From assembly GCA_015521265.1 (NCBI GenBank), contig WAON01000170.1, forward strand, positions 1 through 10,992: DNA of 10,992 nt. The letters run 5' to 3'. Origin of the DNA: Desulfurococcales archaeon. Lineage in GTDB: Archaea > Thermoproteota > Thermoprotei_A > Sulfolobales > Desulfurococcaceae. Positions 6,300-10,992 of this stretch are shown here, one piece after another (position 1 is the stretch's first letter; each line of letters starts with the position of its first letter). Position numbers and translations under genes: made by a program. The notes beneath the pieces were generated by a model, which was not told the DNA's origin, searched no databases, and worked only from the letters and a program-made list of their open reading frames with translations.

Positions 6300-6983
6300 T
6301 TGAATACAGCTGGCCTAAAAGTATTCAAGTGTACACTATGCGGTGAATGCTGTAGAGCTTCACCAGTAACAATACTACCCTATGAAGAAGTAATCCTTAG
6401 GGAGCTAGCTGGAATGCTTAATAAACCGTATAAGAGCAGGCCTGGATACAGGGTTTTCGATAGGAGGAGTAATGTGTGGATAGCGCTGAGCTACGCTATG
6501 GAGCTTGTTGATGGTAAGTGTGTATTCCTCAGAGATGACAACCTATGCATGATTAACGACTTATATAAACCGCTGATATGTAGGAGCTACCCATACGTGC
6601 CCAGGGAGATAAGGTACACGATCGATGATAACAGTAAAACAGTTTTCTCAACAGCCGAGTACGGGTTAAGCATCAAGTGCCCAGTAATAAGGGATGATAG
6701 GGATTACCTCGTAGACCTCATATCAAGGTATCCCAACTGGCCCCAAATATACCTGCCCAACGAGTATAAAGCTGCACTAGAATTCGAGGAGAAGAGATCA
6801 CTACTATTAAGGCTGCTCTCACAGCTTTGGATGAGGGGTATAGTTGATCTGGGTGGTAGGGGGCCTAGTTATGCGCCCGTAGTTAATTTGTATGATTTAC
6901 TGAGGAGGTTTTATCCAAATCTACCATACATACTAGGAATAGACGAAATACTCAGAAAAGCAAGGGGTGTAATAGGCTATTGA
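6300..6983 (+). CDS. CxxCxxCC cysteine-rich metal-binding protein (YkgJ/UPF0153-like)
   Basis: 227 residues. An N-terminal CTLCGECC (11-18) gives C11, C14, C17 and C18, followed by C74, C83 (CVFL....LCMI), C94 in KPLICRSYPYVP (90-101) and C127. This is the pattern of the YkgJ/UPF0153 family (COG0727), proposed to bind zinc or an Fe-S cluster; its biochemical role is unknown. No membrane segment, so cytoplasmic. The C-terminal 80 residues are helical and lack cysteines. TTG 6300 is the only possible upstream start, since a stop occurs in frame at 6294-6296; the ribosome site is weak (GGATGGG at 6285-6291). It follows the NMN adenylyltransferase by 17 bases, and its TGA overlaps the next gene's TTG. 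Confidence 0.85.
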   Translation: MNTAGLKVFKCTLCGECCRASPVTILPYEEVILRELAGMLNKPYKSRPGYRVFDRRSNVWIALSYAMELVDGKCVFLRDDNLCMINDLYKPLICRSYPYVPREIRYTIDDNSKTVFSTAEYGLSIKCPVIRDDRDYLVDLISRYPNWPQIYLPNEYKAALEFEEKRSLLLRLLSQLWMRGIVDLGGRGPSYAPVVNLYDLLRRFYPNLPYILGIDEILRKARGVIGY

Positions 6984-7891
6984 TACCCGAGAAAACAGTC
7001 CTTCAACTACTACTCATAAAACACCTCATCGATAGGAATGAGTGGGTTGTAAGGGAGCTTGGATGGGAAATAGGGGTTAAACAACCAGTTGTAGAAAGTC
7101 TACTCGAGGAATTATCACAACACTACATGTTAGAGATCAGTAGTGGTAGGGTATTCTGGAACCCAGCTGATATACCATCCTATATTAAACCGTGGGGTTG
7201 GACAATTATTCATAGATCACTACTAGGCTCAACACAAGATGCTGCCCGGGGACACCCGCCGTGGACTGTTATCGTAGCCGAATACATGTTATGGGGGAAG
7301 GGCCGCATCGGTAAAACATGGGTTACAGGCCTCGGAGGATTATGGATAACTCTAAAAGTAATGGTTGATCCATTAACGGCTTCAATGCTACCAGTCCTAG
7401 TACCAACAATACTTGTAAGGATACTCCGTAAAAACATAGGTGTTGACGCATGGATTAAGTGGCCGAACGATGTTATAATTGATGATAAAAAACTTGCAGG
7501 CATCCTCGTCGAAGCTGAAGCCTTTAAAGAACAAATAATTGCATATATCGGCGTGGGCCTCAACGTTAATAATAGGCCTCCAGTCGAAGAAGCTATATCT
7601 CTAAAAGACGTGCTAGGCGGGATTATCCCGCGGAACCGGGTTTTATCTATGATAATAGGATGGATTAGTAGAGCCCCTAAACTAGCCGAGAAGCCGGATG
7701 AGATCCGGGAAGAGTATAGGGAGTATTTATCAACGCTGAATAGGAGGGTTCAAGCTATAATGATGGATGGGTCGAGGATAGAAGGTGTAGCGAGGGGTAT
7801 AGATGAGCATGGATCACTAATACTCGAGACGGATAAGGGTATGATTAAAATAGATGCTACTGAAACGTATCAGTTGAGGCATATTGAGTAA
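6980..7891 (+). CDS. birA: biotin--[carboxylase carrier protein] ligase, BirA type with HTH
   Basis: 303 residues. Activates biotin to biotinyl-5'-AMP and transfers it to a lysine of a biotin carrier protein. Domains in order: N-terminal winged helix (about 5-60), which may make it a repressor as in bacterial BirA; catalytic domain (75-205) with STQD (84-87), GKGRIGKTW (106-114), KWPND (160-164), catalytic Lys171 in KLAGIL, and GVGLNV (191-196); and a C-terminal SH3-like domain (about 255-303). The ATP/biotin loop reads GKGRIGK instead of GRGRRGR, a conservative change at two positions. TTG 6980 overlaps the upstream TGA (TTGA); GGGGTG at 6964-6969 lies 10 bases before it. A target carrier protein is not encoded in this window. 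Confidence 0.95.
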   Translation: MIPEKTVLQLLLIKHLIDRNEWVVRELGWEIGVKQPVVESLLEELSQHYMLEISSGRVFWNPADIPSYIKPWGWTIIHRSLLGSTQDAARGHPPWTVIVAEYMLWGKGRIGKTWVTGLGGLWITLKVMVDPLTASMLPVLVPTILVRILRKNIGVDAWIKWPNDVIIDDKKLAGILVEAEAFKEQIIAYIGVGLNVNNRPPVEEAISLKDVLGGIIPRNRVLSMIIGWISRAPKLAEKPDEIREEYREYLSTLNRRVQAIMMDGSRIEGVARGIDEHGSLILETDKGMIKIDATETYQLRHIE

Positions 7892-7906
7892 AAATGTTAA
7901 TATTGA

Positions 7907-9274
7907 CTACTTACCTGCAACCCCAACGTTAGCGACTAGTATAGGCCTCATATACATGTTTCCAACAGGCAGTAGTTCCTTACCAATACCCACTAGATCC
8001 TTGCTTAGCCAATCATAAATGTTACCACCGATAACTACTCCCTTAACCGGATGTACAACCTCACCCTTCTCAACCAGTAGTCCATGACTGATCGTTGCCT
8101 GTGTAGACCCGTTTACAGGGTTTGACATCCAGTAGCCGATCATTCCATGAACTATCAATCCACGATCAATACTAGAGACTAGCTCATCCCAACTCCAAGC
8201 TTTCTCGGCTTCGAACACGATATTGGTAGGTCCAGGCATAGGCGGTGATCCCGGGTTTCTCCGGAACCCGTTACCAGTACTACTCCTCCCCTCCCGGCTA
8301 GCAGTGTAGTGATCGTAGAGATATGTCTCTAATAATCCATTATTCACTAGATATTTCCTCCTAGTAGGTACTCCCTCATCGTCGAAACTCCTACTACCAA
8401 CACCCCAATCAATACCGGGATCATCGATGATCGATATGTTCTCAGCGAGAATCCTTTGCCCAAGCCTCCCGCGTAGAGGACTACGCTTCTCCTGCACATT
8501 CAACGCTGAAAAAGCGGGGATCAATGCTGTCTCGATAAATGCAGCAGCATTATACTGGTCTAGTAGCAGCTTATAATTCCCGCTTGGAACAGGCTTAGCG
8601 TCTATGAATAATACACTGTACTCTCCCCCACGCCTAGCCTCCCTGAGAACCCTGTCCTCGTCGAGCCTGCTATCAATATACATTGTTTCAAAACTAGCTT
8701 CTCCGCCTCCACGCCTTGTTTTAACCTCGTAGTATACGAGTATCCTCGTCGATTCATCATATAGGTGTTCTCCACTATTGTTAGCAACGACTAATCCACC
8801 TGATCCATAGCTAGTCATCCCGGAGGGTATCCGAACGTCTTCCCCGCCCCTAGACTTAGCGGCCTCAATCGATGTCTCCATGTAGTGTTTAAGCTTCTCA
8901 ATCATATCCTCTGGGCTTGTACCAGCTAGTTTTTCATCATAGATCCTTGCGAGAACACCCCTCTGGTAACCCTTAGAGAAGCCGGGCCAGTCTTTATCCT
9001 CTGGAGAAGCCTTTATGATCTTAACGAGTCTCCGCGCTAAATCATCGATATTTGGGGATAAGTTGCTAGATGATAATCCCGCTACCCGTTTACCAATACA
9101 CGCCCTTACACCATACTCGCCTGTAACCCTAACGCTAACCCTCTGAATCCGGCCATTACTTATATCTATTAATACGTTGTTAGACCAGGAACCATAGAAT
9201 TCGGCTTCATCAACACCATACTTCTCCAGTGTCTGGAAGAATTTCTCGGCTAGGCGTAGCATGTATTCATGCAT
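7907..9274 (-). CDS. tldE: TldE/PmbA-type subunit of TldD/TldE metalloprotease
   Basis: 455 residues from ATG 9274. Non-catalytic subunit of the TldD/TldE protease, a cytoplasmic heterodimer that degrades or processes peptides. The family pattern includes a long N-terminal domain with VRVTGEYGVRA (48-58), FDDEGVPT (297-304), LLETYLYDHYTA (314-325) and a STGNGFRR segment (332-339). The place where TldD has HExxxH reads YNAAAFIETAL, without the metal motif, as expected for the E subunit. ATG 9274 is preferred because it lies four bases after the tldD stop, with GGAGGGGG upstream; TTG 9295 in the same frame would overlap tldD by 17 bases. Convergent with birA, 15 bases away. Confidence 0.9.
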   Translation of the reverse strand: MHEYMLRLAEKFFQTLEKYGVDEAEFYGSWSNNVLIDISNGRIQRVSVRVTGEYGVRACIGKRVAGLSSSNLSPNIDDLARRLVKIIKASPEDKDWPGFSKGYQRGVLARIYDEKLAGTSPEDMIEKLKHYMETSIEAAKSRGGEDVRIPSGMTSYGSGGLVVANNSGEHLYDESTRILVYYEVKTRRGGGEASFETMYIDSRLDEDRVLREARRGGEYSVLFIDAKPVPSGNYKLLLDQYNAAAFIETALIPAFSALNVQEKRSPLRGRLGQRILAENISIIDDPGIDWGVGSRSFDDEGVPTRRKYLVNNGLLETYLYDHYTASREGRSSTGNGFRRNPGSPPMPGPTNIVFEAEKAWSWDELVSSIDRGLIVHGMIGYWMSNPVNGSTQATISHGLLVEKGEVVHPVKGVVIGGNIYDWLSKDLVGIGKELLPVGNMYMRPILVANVGVAGK

Positions 9275-9278
9275 CCCT

Positions 9279-10673
9279 CTACCTACCCCCTCCAACTGTT
9301 AATCCACGAACACGTATATGCGGCCCGCCATCACCGACACGGGCAAGTTGACCTCCCTTACCGCATCCGCCGAAAACACTAGTTTTAACAACTAGGTCTT
9401 TAGCTACTGCGTCGACATTCTTAAGTGTTTCAAGGATCATTCCAGACATCATTACTCCACGCACAAGCCTCACCGGTTCACCGTTCTCAACGATGTAGCT
9501 TGGCCCTGCTGTGAAGGTGAATGTCCCTATTGATGGATCAACTTGTCCACCCATAGCACCCCTGCCCCTAATATATATCCCGGAGCCGGTATCGCTGAAT
9601 AATTCCTCGACGCTCCAATCACCGGGCTCCATATAGGTGTTCGTCTGCCTCACAAGTATTGGTTTAGCGAAGTTCTCAGCTCTAGCATTACCAGTAGGCT
9701 TACCTCCCAGCTCTACAGCCGTCGATAAACTGTGCAGGTAGGTCTTTAAAACACCTTTTTCAACCGTTGCAACCCTACCCTTCCTAGTACCCTCATCATC
9801 ATAGGCTAGGTAGAAGCCTCCATCAATGCTTCCATCATCAACGATCGTTACGTATTCGCTAGCAACCTTCTCACTAATCCGACCCTTCAAAATACTGGTC
9901 CCAGACTCTACCTCATCACCCTCGGTTGCATGGCCGAAGGCTTCATGTAGGAGGAGGCCAACGATCTCATTGTCCAGTATAGCAGTATACTTACCCGGCT
10001 TAACAACTGGTGCTTTTGAAGCCTCGACGGCTAGCTGGGCTACCTCTCTCGCAAAACTATTCCAATCCATACCCTCGATAAACTCCCACCCTGCGACGCG
10101 GGATTCGGAATCCCAAATCCTCTCCATCACACTACCAGTTTTACCGACTTCCAACACCCCTATACCGATCAGCCTCGTAGTAGTCTCAACACGATCACCC
10201 CAACTGGAAACATAGAGCCTCTCATCAAGCTCGAAGCCGTACCTCACCGTAGAACTAACAATTCCTTCAACATCCCGGGTAGACCCATAGATCTCCCTGA
10301 GCAATCCGATCTTAGACTCACTATCAACGTCTAAGGGGTCTTTAACATATCTCGAAACTACTCGATCCCTACTAGTACGGCGGGGATACAGTCGAGTCTT
10401 CCTACCCGAAGCCCTTAAAGCCTTAGCTGCTTTAACAGCATTATCAACAACCTCCCTATAAGACTCCGGATCAGGCTTATTAGTCGCTGCAAAACCCATA
10501 TAGCCATCAACTAGTACACGAACACCTAGACCCATGACTTCATTAAGACTATACTCCCTAACAACGCCGTTATCAAGCAGGATGTTCTCATAGATCTTCC
10601 TATTAATCCGGACATCAATATAGTCTACTCCAATATTCTCCGCATAATGCATGATCTTATCCGGATCATACAA
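9279..10673 (-). CDS. tldD: TldD, zinc metalloprotease catalytic subunit
   Basis: 464 residues. Catalytic subunit of the TldD/TldE protease; family members process small peptides. The metal motif HEAFGH (243-248) lies in LLHEAFGHATEGD, and the C-terminal GGCGKGGQ (435-442), with Cys437, holds the Cys that also ligates zinc in TldD proteins. N-terminal beta region IGVDYIDVRI (14-23) and VMGLGVRVLVDGYMGFA (46-62) match the family. TTG 10671-10673 is used because GGTG (10682-10685) lies 8 bases before it; the next in-frame start is ATG 10652. No in-frame start lies upstream: the frame reaches a TAG at about 10727. Transcribed with tldE downstream. The upstream 150-base region is shared with a divergent gene. 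Confidence 0.92.
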   Translation of the reverse strand: MYDPDKIMHYAENIGVDYIDVRINRKIYENILLDNGVVREYSLNEVMGLGVRVLVDGYMGFAATNKPDPESYREVVDNAVKAAKALRASGRKTRLYPRRTSRDRVVSRYVKDPLDVDSESKIGLLREIYGSTRDVEGIVSSTVRYGFELDERLYVSSWGDRVETTTRLIGIGVLEVGKTGSVMERIWDSESRVAGWEFIEGMDWNSFAREVAQLAVEASKAPVVKPGKYTAILDNEIVGLLLHEAFGHATEGDEVESGTSILKGRISEKVASEYVTIVDDGSIDGGFYLAYDDEGTRKGRVATVEKGVLKTYLHSLSTAVELGGKPTGNARAENFAKPILVRQTNTYMEPGDWSVEELFSDTGSGIYIRGRGAMGGQVDPSIGTFTFTAGPSYIVENGEPVRLVRGVMMSGMILETLKNVDAVAKDLVVKTSVFGGCGKGGQLARVGDGGPHIRVRGLTVGGGR

Positions 10674-10716
10674 TTCACATACACCAATACATATAACATC
10701 AAGGATACCCGGAAAA

Positions 10717-10730
10717 AAGGATATCTAAAA
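10717..10730 (-). promoter_or_regulatory. TATA-like region for the tldD-tldE operon
   Basis: The minus strand reads TTTTAGATATCC. Centred near 10725-10728, it predicts initiation near 10700 and a leader of about 27 bases before the TTG start. A second A/T-rich stretch at 10690-10698 is too close to the TTG start. Confidence 0.3.
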
Positions 10731-10796
10731 CACTCTGCAAAAGCTATCCCTATTAACTACGAATACATGACAATATACATAGTAATAATATCCATA

Positions 10797-10806
10797 ACGC
10801 TTAAGC
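10797..10806 (+). promoter_or_regulatory. possible TATA-like box for the Cys-rich protein gene
   Basis: CGCTTAAGCA is centred near 10802, so initiation would fall near 10828, at the TTG start itself. A GGTGG Shine-Dalgarno at 10813-10817 argues instead for a leader and an upstream box such as the AATATACATAG region near 10772-10782. Evidence for either is weak. Confidence 0.25.
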
Positions 10807-10825
10807 ATTATGGGTGGGATAGGCT

Positions 10826-10992
10826 TTGACGGCTAAGACCTGTAGTGTTGAAGGCTGTGGGAAAGAAGCCTTACACGAGCTAAGCTATAATGAAGCAAGG
10901 ATCCTCGAGGAGAAAGCTGGTCTGAAACTAAAAGTATACCATGCAAGACCGCCCCGCAGGCCTGGAATAGTTTATCTCTGCGAAGAACACTA
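10826..10992 (+). CDS. small Cys/His protein, zinc-binding-like, reaches window edge
   Basis: At least 55 residues, starting at TTG 10826 with GGTGG (10813-10817) 8 bases upstream. The sequence has C6 and C11 in CSVEGC, then a charged middle with basic RPPRRPG (41-47), and ends with LCEEH (C52, H55). The spacing C-x4-C ... C-x2-H suggests one zinc site. The window stops at TA after His55: if the next base is A or G the gene ends there, if it is C or T a Tyr follows and the protein is longer. I recognise the Cys/His pattern but not a named family. It diverges from tldD. Confidence 0.6.
   Translation, partial: MTAKTCSVEGCGKEALHELSYNEARILEEKAGLKLKVYHARPPRRPGIVYLCEEH

Noticed and set aside
7210..7563. 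117-codon open frame on the minus strand
   Set aside because: Opposite-strand shadow of the birA catalytic domain, whose motifs are clear.
8250..8269. Inverted repeat CGGGTT/AACCCG within tldE
   Set aside because: Short arms with a 7-base loop in coding sequence (RRNPG region); probably incidental.
9826..10215. 129-codon open frame on the plus strand
   Set aside because: It lies wholly inside tldD on the opposite strand; the Ser/Thr/Pro-rich product fits reverse reading of a strongly supported gene.
10701..10723. Direct repeat AAGGATA with 9-base spacer upstream of tldD
   Set aside because: Only seven bases in A/T-rich sequence; too weak to call an operator.
10647..10829. 60-codon plus-strand frame spanning the tldD start and the intergenic region
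   Set aside because: It begins antisense within tldD, covers both promoters and ends at the start of the Cys/His gene. No Shine-Dalgarno or recognisable product.

Overview
The window looks like chromosome of a hyperthermophilic crenarchaeon, most likely of the Desulfurococcales or a close relative. This is inferred from AGG/AGA arginine and ATA isoleucine codons, short A/T-rich TATA-like boxes about 25 bases before starts, many TTG starts with a GGTG Shine-Dalgarno, archaeal-type NMN adenylyltransferase, and an archaeal TldD/TldE pair. No rRNA, tRNA, CRISPR array, IS element or phage gene was seen. Genes are tightly packed and every gap is under 200 bases.

Left end (1-2561): a small A/T-rich membrane protein gene (minus) diverges from a full-length HD-domain phosphohydrolase gene (plus; dGTPase/SAMHD1-like superfamily). 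The 3' end of the HD gene overlaps a small minus-strand gene for a possible winged-helix protein.

Centre-left (2562-4518): a four-gene plus-strand operon of unknown function. It encodes two small proteins that share a similar beta-hairpin motif, a charged helical protein, and a five-segment membrane protein that resembles DUF996. All junctions overlap, so the genes are probably translationally coupled. A 16-bp inverted repeat lies in the divergent promoter region before it. This is the best candidate for an undescribed system.

Centre (4527-5731, minus): an intramembrane site-2 protease (M50) and, downstream, a small membrane-anchored extracellular protein with several N-glycosylation sequons. 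The protease diverges from the next operon, and the two 5' ends may overlap.

Centre-right (5722-7891, plus): NMN adenylyltransferase, a CxxCxxCC metal-binding protein (YkgJ/UPF0153 type) and a BirA-type biotin protein ligase with an N-terminal helix-turn-helix. This is a cofactor-related cluster.

Right end (7907-10992): the tldD-tldE pair on the minus strand, encoding the two subunits of a zinc metalloprotease. It diverges from a small cysteine-containing (zinc-binding-like) protein gene that runs to the window edge.
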